DNA of 64,000 nucleotides. It comes from Pezizomycotina sp. ARF18. Taxonomy: Eukaryota > Ascomycota. Location: the NCBI GenBank assembly GCA_002224055.1, contig AZLU01000101.1:1-64000 (forward strand), written 5' to 3'. Below are positions 1 through 12,821 of this stretch, piece after piece. How positions within the stretch are numbered: the first letter of the stretch is position 1; every line of letters begins with the position of its first letter. A program made the position numbers and the translations under genes. The notes under the pieces were generated by a model, which was given only the letters and a program-made list of their open reading frames with translations, was not told the DNA's origin and did not search any database.

Positions 1-2230
1 TTCCACGGAGCATTGAGGCGATCACCTCAGTACCAGCGCTCTTCGCCGACACAATCCTAGAGTCGAATCCCCCGGCCAAGTGGAATTTTTATCGACCGGT
101 CGAGCTGCGATCCGGATCAGTACTATTTCTTGCACTCTCGGTCAACTTATCCCTCACGACGTGACGTCTTCGTGGTCCGGGCGCCTGCCTTGGCAACGTG
201 CATACCAACATTGACAAGAGTATATTATCGAGATCCAGCGAGGGCCCGTCAAGGGGCCGGGTGATGCAGCGTCCGAGTCTAGCCCCCAAATCTACCCGCA
301 GTCGTCTTATGGTATGTGTTTTGTAATAGACCGTACATGCGGACGGGTTCCTGCCGTGGCTTTTCTGGGGAAAGGGGTCCGCTTTACATCGAGGGTTCCC
401 CCGGGAGGAATTCAAGCCAGCTTTTCTTAAATATGACTCCCCCTTGATCGCATGGACTCGAGAACAGTGGGGTTCAAGTATAGTTTTTTAGGGCTGCTAT
501 TCACATTTTCGCGTGGAACACGTTCGTCCCTCGCAACGTCCTTTTGCATATGGTGAAATTGTTTTTTTTTTCCGCTCTGCATTTGAAGTCTTGATGAAGG
601 GATAGTGTTGATTACTCAGCTAATCCATTCCGGACAGATCGTCCCTCTGGGGCGAGAAAATGATTCAGCCCTGCTCCACCACCAACCTGGCTACGCTAAG
701 GCTGTTGGTTGCCATTGCTTTGTATTAGCGCGATATGGTATTGATAGCGTGCTTATACCCCCTTCGCCGGTCCTTGACGCACTCCATGTCGATCAAAAGT
801 GGTTAAAGGGCGATGGAATTATTTCCGCATTTGCCCCGTTCTGACTCTCTTCATCTACGATCCAATCCGTCGGCGTCTGGCGATGTACAAGTACAGTCCT
901 GGTAAAAGCTTCGAGGATGAGCGAAACGCACAGGCACGGAGGTGGAAGAACAGTATTTTGAGGTTCCCGACTGTGTACACTATCAGGAGGATTGCCTTGG
1001 CTGGGGCTGGATCCGGGGAGATATATTACGACGCTGCTGGTCAAGGCCCTATCTGCCTTCTTCCGGTTACACGGAAATGAAACCGATGCCGAAGATCTTC
1101 GGGAGAGATTTTCCTACATAAAAAAAAACCCTTGGCAGGCTTATCTATCCACATGAGTAGACAAAGCGGTAGCTTGTCCGACGGCTACCTCTGTAAGAGT
1201 GAGCTCGCAGGTATCGAGTTCATTTCCCAAACGATCGGCCGATTAGGCTCGTCCTTTACCGCTCTGCCGGCGCATAAACATATACTTAGTGGCGGACGTA
1301 AAATTAAATTCAATTAATTAATCAATTAATGTACCACAATAGAATTGAGGTCGATGACTTCTTTGCCAAACGCAATATCGAGGTTATATAATGGCCAAGG
1401 TGGGCTGCTATCTGTGATAAGTATATTAAAGGTCGCTGAGTACAGAGGAAGCTGCTACTTCGGATATTCCTTTAGATCTTGTATGTCATTCTAGTCGGCT
1501 TCGTGGGGTTGGCCCCGCCCTTGGAGGTGCGATATACAAGTATATTATCGAGTTAATACTTCTTTCAGACACATTAAGCCTATCCCTTTACATAAAGCTT
1601 AGATGTTGTATTTTCCCTCTTCTTGAACTGATAGAAAAAAAAGTTTCAAACATTTTTCGAAATTTGTTTTCGTTCGAAGGTGTATTGAAATGAACTTATC
1701 TAGCGGGGGACTTCTACTAGTCCTGGAGCTCAGATTCGTAGCCGTTAGCTTCATGTTTATCTCTTGCAACGGTGCTCGCGCATACTGCCTTGCCCGAAGG
1801 AATATAGGTGCTATCGATTCACTCCCAAAGGTATCAGTTTCCCCGCTTCCCTGTCGACTGGGAGTCCACTTCGTCACCCCTCGCGCACGCAGTATCCCTT
1901 TTGCGGTTCCAGAGGCGATTGCTGAATAGCGATGCCAGACAGGGCACGATGACAAGGAACACGCCACAAACCGAGCGAATTGGTTGTTTGTATCGTCAGC
2001 GGTAACCCTCATTGTGTTCCTCCCATTATATTCCAATATTATCTAAAGTATTTATCAAGCAAGCTGGGTATTCTTACACATTCGCGCTTTACCACGGTAA
2101 TACCTCCTTCGCTGCGGGGTTGATACCGGTGTATATAATATTCCGAAGATGTTTCGTGCACACGTTGCTGCCATTACAAAGAGCCCAGGGCAAAGCAAAA
2201 GATAACGCGAAGTTTTCTAATTTTATAATT
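1..2230. other. Gene-poor left edge
   Basis: Several open frames of 60-145 codons occur on both strands, including 1599-2036 minus and 605-844 plus. None has a recognisable motif, a good start context or an intron pattern, and they overlap one another. I see no RNA gene or complete mobile element. The stretch is best treated as intergenic or decayed sequence. Confidence 0.5.
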
Positions 2231-5180
2231 TAGTAAAGTAGTGAATGTGGTAGGAACTCAAGCCGCTCGCTCACGTACTTTCTCCACGTAGGTTCGTTTG
2301 CCAAACAAGCGGCGCGGGTATACAAAACGGCAAAATATCCGTTTTATCAGACTAAAATTTTTTTATACTTTCAAGCTGTTACCTTTAGACCTAAATAGTC
2401 ATTTTTTACTGCTTCGTATTTAAGCACACTGACTTACTTAAAAATAAATATATTAAGAGGCTAGCGGGTCTTATTATATGAGATTCGAGGAGAATATTAC
2501 AACTACGATTCTAAAGTCTCTTCGATAAGCTAATATTTCATCAAGTATCAGTTAGTGATACTGTTTTAGCTAATCGCGCTGATTTCAATTATATTTTTAT
2601 CTTAATGTTTTTTCTGCTAGATATAAGCTACTATATTCCTTGTCTGCATGGGATCTAGTTCTTGTTTGATAGGATAGTAATCAAAAATTAACGCGAGAGA
2701 TGAACGTAAATGTTCGCGCACGCCGCAATTATAACGACAATGTGAGCGTTTCATCTTCCCCTGTCTTAGGTCATAGAACGCCCCCTCAGCCCCCACATCC
2801 AAATCTTTAGTCGCGGCAGATACCGTTAGAGTTTCGAAGTATACGTGTTATTAGGTCCGTAAAACTGGAGAAAGAATGAAAAGGTATTACTAGGAGGGAC
2901 GGCAAAAGTTAGCTAACACGAGTTTATAATATTTGAGCTGTATATTAGCGTCACGATGTGGAGGCTCGTCACTTTTGTCCCGAGCGTTTTCGTCGCGATG
3001 ACAGTTCTGATAGTTGATAACGAACAAGAAAAGGCGCAAAGAATGAGCACCTGGGTGGAAGTAACCTCTAGTGGCAAAGAGCAAAGTAGTATTAGTCTTT
3101 GCTGCTATCCTCCTTAATTATGCCGGACTGAGGCCTGCATGCATCCCAAACAATCGTAGAGCAAGCGGATACTTCCATGTAGTTTTATATTCCCCTGGCC
3201 CTAGTCTTGGCGTGGTTTGCTACTATGCCGCTTTTGGCGTGAGGGGCAGTATTGTGCTGGATTATTGGCGTGGATTATTTCTTCAGAATTTACTTCTGTT
3301 ACGACTCGCCATAATTTACCTTTCTCGTACTCCATGCTAGTTGGTTTTAATTAAGGCAAGAAGCTAGCGGTCCACGTTTATACGTTTACTTCCTATAAAT
3401 ATTATAGTAGAGAAAATGAGGTAGACTTTAAGACGTGCCGTTATAACCCCGATTATATCTCTTTTAACCCCGTATAAAAAACATTTTTCTCTGCTCATTC
3501 ACGTACTTTCTAGGATCTTAATTACTACGTTATTATTTTATTTTTATAGTTATCTTTTTATTTTCTCTAGGTTATCCTCGTCTTTATATTTATTATTATT
3601 ATCTCGTTTTTATTCTTTATAAAACCTCTAGTTAATAATAATCTATCCTTATATATTTACTATAAGTCGGTAACTTTTGATACATCTCGGGACCTTTCCC
3701 GCCTTTAATATTATAAGTGATTTATTTATTAAAACTTACAAATTAGAGTAGCCCTATGCCGGCAGAAAGACGGACAGATAAACTCTCATTATCTTAGGGA
3801 TACCATTTCACAGTATCTTTTACTTTCAGGACTCCCGCGCTTCCTCAAATAAATATCCCGAACATCTGCCTCAGCATCAACTCTAGCGATCCACTATTAC
3901 AATTTTAAATCCAATCGTGTAGCTGAAAGGTCTGCCCTTCAGTTAGATCCTGCATTAATCTTGTGGGATTTCGCCCAATTTATCAGCATCGCATCGCGAA
4001 ATTGTAGAAGCTATTACTACCGAAGCTAAGTAATGCCCCTTCCACTTTAGTTAAACCCTTCAGCAATAAATGTACGGCATTTCTTAGTGATACTTTTAGC
4101 CCTCGACGCCTGTAGGTCTATTATATAGCGGCGTTATAAGTTCAACGAGTTATTATAGCGAAGAAAGAGGAGCTGCTCCAGTTTAATAGGATCGAGGTAG
4201 ACTCATCTAATTACCTCAAAAAGATACCTTAGCAACTACCCTTTCAGGTATATTAAATAACTTAGATTCTACAAGAGATATAACTAGCTTAACTATAGCA
4301 GACGGGAAAGAGGTAGGATAATAGAGCCCTATAGCGAGTATACGCCCTACATCTCAAAACCACACTACCAGGCTCCACTAGCAGTTCCGTTCTCTCTACG
4401 ATCAAATGAGCCGGGCCATAAATATCCGGATTACTCACCGCTCATACCCACGCTTCCCAGCGTCCGCATTTGTATCATCATAATCCCATTTCACTACCTC
4501 ATTCATCTTATCACCGCTGTATCCCTAGCTAGCGGCACGTAGATATATACGAGCGACTTTCTTCTTCTCTTACTCTTTTCCATTGAGTATATTAGACAGA
4601 GGGTCCATAAAAGTCAATTATAGGTGATAAAAGTCTCACATTCATTTTTTGGAAATGCTTACATATCAACGTATGGACATAAACGTAAAATGCTTCCTTC
4701 TATTACATAAGATACTTCGGGGTCTTGAGCGCAGACACCACACTATACCACACTCTATCAACCACATCACTGTCCTTTATACGACATAGCCTTAACCTCG
4801 CACAACTTACTCTTTATCCCGCCGTATTCAACGCTTTCGGAGGGGAAAATGTCGCCCCGGCTTTGAATTATATTTTACGTCTACGACGGAGTGCGTATAC
4901 TGACCCCCTTTTGCATGGTGACGCTATCTTTAACCCGATGTACGAAGTTAATTATTCCATCAATACTTAGTATCCCTCATGATTTGTCATTCATTTAAAT
5001 ATTTACTATATGATATCAAATTTTAAAAATATAAGTCTTATATTCGAGTTCGATTAGCTTATCGCCAAATCCATTTCGCAGGTTTTCAGTGTTCAAATAT
5101 TTGTTACTTAAGACGGTTCGATTTTTAAGCTTCCAGAATACAAGTCGAAATACTATAAGATAAGGTTAAATACCCTCAAT
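2230..5180. repeat. AT-rich, RIP-like decayed DNA
   Basis: The stretch is rich in TA dinucleotides and stop codons in all frames, most strongly around 3420-3720. This is what repeat-induced point mutation leaves in ascomycete repeats. One short segment near 4150-4220 has a faint retroelement-like flavour, but I cannot name a family, define ends or see terminal repeats. If it is an element it is ancient and thoroughly broken. The call rests on composition judged by eye, not on a computed RIP index. Confidence 0.4.
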
Positions 5181-5187
5181 TGTATCA

Positions 5188-7084
5188 TTAACATCGCCAG
5201 TTAGAACCATGTCCCTTGGAATTACAAGACTCTTCGCTGATGGGCATCGGCCTTGAAACCCGAGCACCTGGAAGTAATAAGTTCGTTGTTAAAAAGTAAT
5301 CTAAGGCCTCCAGCTCGAAATCCATCTTCGGGACCGGTGCCTCTATACCCTGGTACTCCTTTGGAATGCTCTCGCTCTTGTGAAACTCGTACCAGGCCTT
5401 GCGAGTCTCCGCTGATTGCGCAATTCGAAATTTGGAGTCCACAGTTATCGCCAATTTCAACATGTTTGGCCTCTTCGGGTCGCTGCTAGCCTGCCATGAT
5501 CCGTCGCCCCCGAACTGAAACGTCATGAAAACCTTTCCGTAGCTTACACTCGGACGTCCCATGGAGGAGGTAACACTCTCCCATTTAACCGAGAATTCAT
5601 CCGTGCTGAAGAAAAGTCTCATTGCGTTGACTTCCGCGGACTTCACCTTGTCGAGGTGCTCTTCTTGCTTCTCGTTGGAGCCAAGCACCGGGATCGCAGG
5701 TCCAAAGTTCAAGGTCGTATCATATCCGTTTACATTAAAAGTAAAGCCTTCCATGGAGTCTTCTGAACTGACGCCTGGTAATATAATGCGCCAATGTATT
5801 TTGTTTTTATGGATTGTCGCAGAGGGTAGGCGCAACTTCATTTTCATCCCGTCTAGTCGGCGATTCATGTTATAAGCTTTGGTATACAACTGTTACTACA
5901 GGTAGGGTGAATACTAACCATCCCCTTGCCTGGATACCGCTTGAATGCTTCCAAAACCTTTTTTTGCCTGTAGCGCTGCCTGATATACGTGTCAGCATAA
6001 TTACATTATAAACATTAGAATTGAAATACATTAAGACGAGTTAAACAGTTAAGAGGAAAGGACTGAAAAAAAGAGCGATTCTTACCTGAAGATATTTCGC
6101 AATGATATTGTGGCTGAATATAACGCAGGCGCTCTTGCCTGTGGGTATTGGGTTCAGGTCTTTGTCATTTGGATGAAAAGTGACAGTAGTATTTTCCGAT
6201 GGCGTCGAGCCGCTTCCTGCGCCGCCCTCAACACCAATCCACATGAGCAAAGCGCCGGCTTGTTATCAGTTCCCTTCACCATGCTAAAGCAGAACTTGGT
6301 TGGCTTCAGCAGGTGAGTTCCTTCAGATACGTAAGAGTTGACAATCCAGCAAGGTAAAAGTTCAGTCCCGCGGCCTCCCTGAAATGCTTTTTGATTCCCG
6401 CTTCGCTGACAGCATTCAAAGACGTTGCTTGGGCCTCGTTTGCCGTGCTCGTTGCGGTAATCAGAGGCGACACATTCGTCATATTTATACAAATACCGTT
6501 TGCCGTCCCTGCCGCTTTATCAAGGAGAGTAACTTCATACGGCTTTTTCCCTTGGTCATTCGCCGCCGGTTCGAAATCGGACGTTGCAGGCTTGTTGGGA
6601 TCTTTCAACGAGCCCGAGACGTTGACAAGATGTGTGTCAATCTGTAAAACCAGGCCATCGGTATCCTTGCTCGTCCCGTTCTTAAGATGCTTCGTCACCT
6701 TCATGGGAAATGTCAAACGGATCCCCGCGCCATCGGCGTTTAGGAACTTGAGATGCGGGTTTGCAAAATCATAGAAAGGTCGTATGAACTTTCTTCGTCC
6801 GTCTCTGGTCTTTTCATGAACGTTTGTCAGCAAGTAATTGAAATCTAATATCCTCCTAGGATATTTTCAAATGGTGGGAGACTTTGATTATTATTCCTAT
6901 CCTTACTTATAAATTTCACAGTGAAACGATCGATGTTGAAAGTCCTCTTCAGTTCTTCTCTTTTGGAAGCAAGCTCGAGGAGCTTATTCATCCTATCCTC
7001 GTCATACGCAACAAGGGCATCCACCTATTCGTGGTGTCCTTCCCTTCATGGCGGTATAGAGGTATCAAGATCTACCTGAGCCAT
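5188..7084 (-). CDS. P47-like TULIP-family protein, interrupted as it stands
   Basis: The minus-strand span resembles clostridial P47 and related TULIP (tubular lipid-binding) proteins, which accompany OrfX and Tc-type loci in bacteria. Segments in the expected order are an N-terminal VDALVAYDEDRMNKLL, a beta-rich GIRLTFPMKV, a LLKPTKFCFSMVKG segment that matches the WxxPxxxxYxY region of P47, and IPTGKSACVIFS, which matches the P47 stretch ending in an IS-E/L-LFL motif. A likely intron lies at about 5892-6088. No signal peptide is visible. The proposed start at 7084 gives MAQVDLD. The frame appears interrupted about three times; I treat it as a fossil or mis-sequenced copy. It is divergently paired with the large protein at 8915. 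Family assignment is from remembered P47 sequence and is moderately secure; function in this fungus is unknown. Confidence 0.6.
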
Positions 7085-8914
7085 TTTTGCTGTCTTCGTA
7101 ATATGTCAGGATGAGTAAACTTAAGTTATGGTTATGAATGCTCTATTCGGTTGGCTATTGCTGTGTGCTCTATTCGGTGGCTATTGCTGTTTGGCTAGAA
7201 AGTGGTGTCGAAGTGCTTTCAAAATCTCACAGGCAAAATGGGCATCCAAACCGACATATAAATAACCCTTTTCTTGTTTGCCTGCGATGTTCCAATTTGG
7301 TCTTCTCACTTTAGTTTAGGAAATCAGCCTTTCACCTGTTATTTCAATCGATTTGGTCGCGGTCAGTATCCGGGATATTGAGACGCTCAGCTCCACTCGC
7401 TCATCCAGCTCAATAATTGGTATGCCGCGTATATCACAAAACTGACAGTCGATCACGATCGCTTGTCCCTCATGATATCATGATCTCGCCGCGGTCGGCG
7501 TTCCCGGTGGATAGAGAGGCCAGGCGGCAATGTGAGCTGAACGACAAGTGGGTCGATGCATGTATCATACAACTGCCGAGACTATAATATTTTCTCGTTA
7601 CATGCAATAGCAGCATAGAGTTCAACAACCGGTTTTGTCTTGTCAAATGTCATGATATCCCGAAGCTAAACTAGTTAGAAAAACTTTAAATGATGGTTCT
7701 GTTCTTACTCCGTAAAGTTGTAATTGGTCAATTTAGATAATGGACTTGTTCGAGATTACGAGCACTGGCATGTTTACCGGTTTACTAATTCAGATCGAAT
7801 CTCCCCGACGCTATAGTTGTGCTACACGAGGAGTGAGGGGTAATTTTGATTAGAATATAATCGTGTATAAACAAGGCATACTATTAAAGCCCTGAACTAA
7901 CAGGCGAGAGTCAGACCAATGGCGGGAAATAGCTTAGCGACACGGCACCACGGGTAGATCGAGCGATCGTGGCGTGTTCACTATTCGCTCCTTCAACCCC
8001 ATACCTAATCTCCGCGGCCAGCCGGCGAATTCAAATATATTTAAGGTTTTTTTTCCTCCCAGGAGAAATCCCGCGGAAAAAGGGTAAGTAATCCTCCCGA
8101 AGACGTCAACTTGATGCTACAGTACATGTAGATCAAGATGAGATTTTAAAAGTTGGCATCCCGCACCAGGAAAAAGGAAAACAACAAAATCCCGGTTTTG
8201 GTAAGGTTTTAAGACTGGCTTGATCACTAGCATCATTTTGCATCTGACAGACTAAGAACGAGAAAAACATGAAGTATTCCTCAGCTCTAAGTAAGGCAAG
8301 GCGAACTGATTCAACACATTTCAGTAGCGCCGGTGCGGATCTTCATCGTGTGCTTGAACATGATTGAGAGTATTTTGGACCAAGTTCGTAAGTTATCTCG
8401 GCAGATTTAGGATCAGCAGTAGAATCCCACCAACTTGTTCTTGTATGACAGCTAATCGTTCGAAAAGAGAACCAGATTGCTTACGAGGAATAACTCAAAG
8501 GAGCTGTGTCAAATGTGATAATAGAAAGATTATTCTTTGAAATTTTGTGATTACTAGATAGCTGGTAGGCCCCACCTACCGCAAACTTCAGCTGAAGCTC
8601 ATGAACATTTGCCGAAAACATTCTCTGATAAATTTTTTCCCCTTTGAGCAGCTAGCTAGATGATCAAGAAAGTTACGCACAAAATGCGTTTGCCAATAAT
8701 TGTAAGGACAGATTGGGAAGCTTCCTATAGCGCGAAACTGTTCATATCTCACCCTTACCTCTGATTATAAAGCTGGGGAAATCAACATATGAAGCCTTGT
8801 CTCCATAACGATCTGAAGAGAGCACTACGAATTGGTAAGATTGCGATTTCAAAGACTCACAACCCGTATCAGCAATTATTAATATTTCACACCCTCGTAC
8901 TGGCTGTTATCAAT
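7085..8914. promoter_or_regulatory. Divergent intergenic region between the P47-like and TcA-like genes
   Basis: About 1.8 kb separates two outward-facing genes and so must contain both promoters. Apart from the tandem duplication near its left end I see no convincing coding exon. Defined transcription-factor sites cannot be assigned by eye. Confidence 0.4.
7139..7190. repeat. Short tandem duplication, two units of about 26 bp
   Basis: Two adjacent near-identical copies of a segment beginning tgctctattcgg and ending ctattgctgt lie just upstream of the P47-like start. The copies differ by one T. The repeat sits in the divergent promoter region and could be a simple replication-slippage duplication. 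Confidence 0.8.
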
Positions 8915-11900
8915 ATGGCAAAGAACACTCCCTCTACTGTTCCTCCTACTACTGTCCCTATCTTACCGACGACAACTTTGCCACAATCTCCAAAGGGAAG
9001 ACGAAGATTTATTAAGCACTTCGGATGACGGTTATACTTTGGATGAGAAGTCCAACTTGTTCTCAGGCGAGATCAACACGTGTCTCATTTACGCCGAGAG
9101 GTTGACCGTTTCAAAGGATTTTCCTCCCGCACCAGGCAAGAATCTGGGTTTGTTCTGCAATGAGCTCCATTTATCTGACCAAGACGGTGAAATCAATCTG
9201 AATGTTTCTGGAATCAATGGGACGCCGCCGGAGCCAGAAACAAGCGGAGATGGGAAAGACGGTAACCGCGGTGGAGACGCAGGTCAATCTGGCTGTTTGT
9301 CCATGACATCTCCAAATCCAACCTTAGCCGTTTGAAATTCTAGCGGTCGGCGGCAACGGTAGCTTGGAGGAGCAACCACCGCTTTCGGAAAGACAGGGGG
9401 TCGGAGGAGCGGGCGGGCAAGGAGGTTCGTATGGTTTTGCGTACGACAATTCTACATGGGAAATAATAGCACTAACCTGGTTGAACCAACAGGAAGAGCC
9501 ATGCTTCTTTTTGGCAGCGAGGTGTTCGATACCATGATCGAATTCACCAGAGAGAGGCAACGAGTTCAAGGTGGCTCGTTCACCCAGAAGCTTCTCGCAA
9601 TGACTGAACTACTAAGCCGGCCGAACGTTATGAAGGTTTATCACAAGATGAGAGACGATTTTCGGATGCCTCCCAGCTGGCAGTCGTGATCCAACATCTT
9701 ATGTCATCCGCGCATAAAAAGGAGCCAGTTGCGACCCTTCAAAAGCTATCATCTCAATACTCTGGCCTTTACAAGAACGTTAAGCTGTATATCAACTCGG
9801 GCAAATCCAGCTCCAAGGAAAAGCTTATTCACAGTCTCGAGACTTCAGAATCTGACATTCAGAAGTGGATTTCGAACGTCGTCGAAACAAGGCGCCGTGA
9901 TGATATCGGCAATATCTCCGACTCGGAACTTAAGGACTTCCCCGTCTCAAAACGACGCAAGCTCTAGCCGGGTTGATCATATTTAGAGCCTGACTTCGAT
10001 GATAATATTACTGAGATTTTGAACGGGCTCGTCGCCGTAGTAACTGATAAAGAGGGCGATGTTCGCCAGGCAATTCGAACAAACCCAGTAAGACTCGGCT
10101 GCTATAGCCTGTGAATACAAAAGAAAAAAGGACACAAGAACAGGTACCCAACTGATACAATTCCTTATATTCGTAATAGGCAAGGGTGGTTTGGGAGAAC
10201 CAGCGGAGACGCTGGAGCCGCCCCTGGAAAAACGGGGTCGGACGGTGCTTCTAATACCGAACCTGCAATTCAATGTCGGCATTTCGGCTCTAAGCAGGCC
10301 TTCGAGATCTCGAAGCCATCCAAGCATTTGCCTTTCCCGATCAATGCAAATGCTTCTTAACAAGGCCAATGCAAGCTTCTTCTCTGGTACCCACGATAGT
10401 GTGACCACTGCGGCAGATATATACCGCCGCTTGCTCAAGAGGTTAAGCTTCGTCCACACTTGAAACCAGAAGCCAAAGAATCGGCGTTGCCCAAGCGTAT
10501 GATAAGCTTGAGGGAAAGAACAAGGGCGACAAGGTTACGCTGTCTTCAAAGTCTCGTTTGGACAATATCTACACCGAGGCTTCCCTTAAGCTCAACCGAT
10601 CCTACTGGGGCAAGACATGTTCGGACTTCCCCCAGATTGGGTTCCTAGCTTTCCATGAAGTTTACAAACAAAGGGTCAAAGACCTCCTCCAGGACCTCAA
10701 GTCGACCGAGAAATGCGTGTCGGACTACATTGCAGCGTATAAAACCTCAAATTCCTTAGAACAGTCAGCCTCCGCCGGGTTAAAGCAAGCTACAGACGCC
10801 AAAAGGCAGATCAATGCAAAAATCAGCATCCTCACCGACGATAATGGCCTCTCAAAGTTGCAGGAACCGGATAACAAAGTACACGGCTCCGGTCAAGCAA
10901 TACAGAGACCGGCTCAAGAAGGACGTCGCGACAGTCAAAGACGAAATTCAAAATACATACCATCTAGACATAGCAATGCTCACCGATGCTTTCACAACTT
11001 TATCAGGCAGTACTGACGTGAAAAGCGCCATTGAAAACATCGGTTCGGTAGCATGGACTTTCTTCAAGGCGAGGAACGAAGTCAAGGGCGCCGATGGCAC
11101 AAAAGTCGAGAAGAGTTTTGTTGTGAATCAGCTCAAAACCGTTGGCGATACCATAGAGTCGCTGCAGGAATCAATTTCGACCGGAGAAACTGGCACAGTT
11201 GAACTCGCTGATCCAGGCGCGATCAAACTTATTGCTTCCAAGGACACCCTGAAGAAGCTGCTGGACCAGTACAAAAACGTGTTACCTCGCACCTCAGGAG
11301 AGACTTGATAAGACCCTAGACGAATTCCTCAGCACCATTGAAACCCGTAACGAGCAGTCCTCGAGTATAATTCCACCTTGCAGTTACTATTCGAAGCACA
11401 AAACGAAAGCGATGGATATGACGCGCAAATCAAGGCGATAACGGGACTGATCAACTCGACCCGCCCTTCCTGCCGTGCTCTCTGGCTGAAACAAACTCAG
11501 GACAATCTTCGTCGTGATATAATGCAAAGGTTGAATTTCCAAAGCCGCGCTATCAAATACTGGGGCCTGCAACGCAGGATTCCTTTTAGCAGCCCGGGCC
11601 GCTCAGGGGCGCGTCTGAACTGGTGCAAGCGCAAAAGGACTTGGACGACGCTTTCGAAGTTGCTAAACAGCAGTACGCCGGATCCATTTGGGTTTCATGG
11701 CCCAGCCACAAAGCGCAACACCAAACCGGTCTCTCTATACCTTGACCCCTGACCAAATCAAAGCTCTTAAGGCAACACATTCGGTTGGAAAAGATAAGGT
11801 TCACCAGCTCGGGATAACATTTGGTCCCGAGTCAGAAGGATTCCGCTCCTACACCAATATCCGCGTAAATCAGGTTCGCGTCTGGCTCATCGGTGCGACC

Positions 11901-12356
11901 GTCGATGCCGTAGCAGCAACCGGAGAAGGAATTGACTCTCAAGATCATCCACTCCGGCCACGAAACCATCCTCGACTCTGAAAAGAAGCCGACTGTCTTT
12001 CTCCACGCACCTGTTGTCATGAACTTCCGGTATGATGCCAGGGACGTCGTCAAGGACTTGAAATCCGTAACCTCGGATACCGTCTTCGGGACTCAGTCGA
12101 TCGAGGTGATTACACCGGCGGCGGAAAAGATGATGAGAATACCAATGCCTCTATCGGTCCGTTTACTTCCTGGGAGATATCCATAAATGCCTCGGAGAAT
12201 CCTGGTCTCGATCTTAGTAAAGTGGAAACCGCTTACATGGAATTCTGGGAGGAGGGAGACCGTGAATACTTGTTTAGGTATTCCTTCATTCATTTATCTA
12301 TTATGCCACCTTCTCAACAGCTGCTTGAGAATGTTTTCTTTTGTACACATGACTAG
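8915..12356 (+). CDS. Large coiled-coil protein with possible TcA-like C-terminus, broken as it stands
   Basis: The span could encode roughly 1,100 residues. An N-terminal Thr/Pro-rich segment is followed by a beta-like region and a Gly/Asn/Asp-rich segment (GDGKDGNRGGDAGQSG). From about 10.5 to 11.4 kb come long, charged, predicted-helical heptad-like segments. The C-terminal part contains FRSYTNIRVNQVRVWLIGA and later a GPFTSW motif followed by a GLDLS segment. That order recalls the C-terminus of insecticidal Tc-toxin A subunits, where a GPF/GAGxxSxWR motif precedes an LDLSTITDV segment. No signal peptide is evident. The reading frame is broken in several places (about eight or more), so I treat the locus as a fossil toxin-like gene or a badly sequenced one. 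The resemblance is weak and from memory; an unrelated fungal repeat or coiled-coil protein is the main alternative. Confidence 0.4.
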
Positions 12357-12821
12357 TGATTTCAAATCAAATATATCATCAAAAGCACAATCGCAAGAGT
12401 TCTAGGAACATATACTAGGATCTTGCAATCCTCGCAGCATTATAGATTGTTATAGCTGTACTCCGTAGGTCTGAAAATATGAGCTGATAAATTTATATAA
12501 AGCAAATAGTGCTGTTTGTTTACCCATGAGCGGCTTCAGAAAAATGCCGTCAATGGAGGATTCGATTCCTCGTTTGTGTACTACCCTGGTTGTGGATTGC
12601 TTATCACCGCTTTGGGGAGGATTATCACCGCTCCGTAGTTTTCTAATGAGTCATCGTATTTACTTCGGCCCCTCGTCCGGACGTTGAAATCCTCCAACGA
12701 TGGAAACACATATAAGTGGGTATTCATCATCGTCGAGGGCATTTCAGGTTCATACTCCGGCAACAGCAGAAAGGTCTCTCAATCACTCGCCCATCAATTC
12801 TTTCATCATCTAATCTAAAAA
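12357..12821. other. Intergenic spacer
   Basis: No gene is seen. A tRNA-like B-box at 12555-12571 was examined and rejected. The last 100 bp are presumably promoter and leader of the following monooxygenase gene. Confidence 0.5.

Noticed and set aside
1-80. Possible 3' end of a tRNA (gtcgaatccc)
   Set aside because: No complementary T-stem or acceptor stem is present in the window.
1599-2036. 145-codon minus-strand open frame
   Set aside because: No recognisable motif or start context, and two plus-strand frames overlap it equally well.
4100-4260. Faint retroelement-like reading in the AT-rich block
   Set aside because: Too decayed to assign a family, ends or parts; no terminal repeats were seen.
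12540-12590. tRNA-like B-box (GATTCGATTCC) that could indicate a tRNA gene
   Set aside because: No matching A-box, acceptor stem or anticodon loop could be placed around it.
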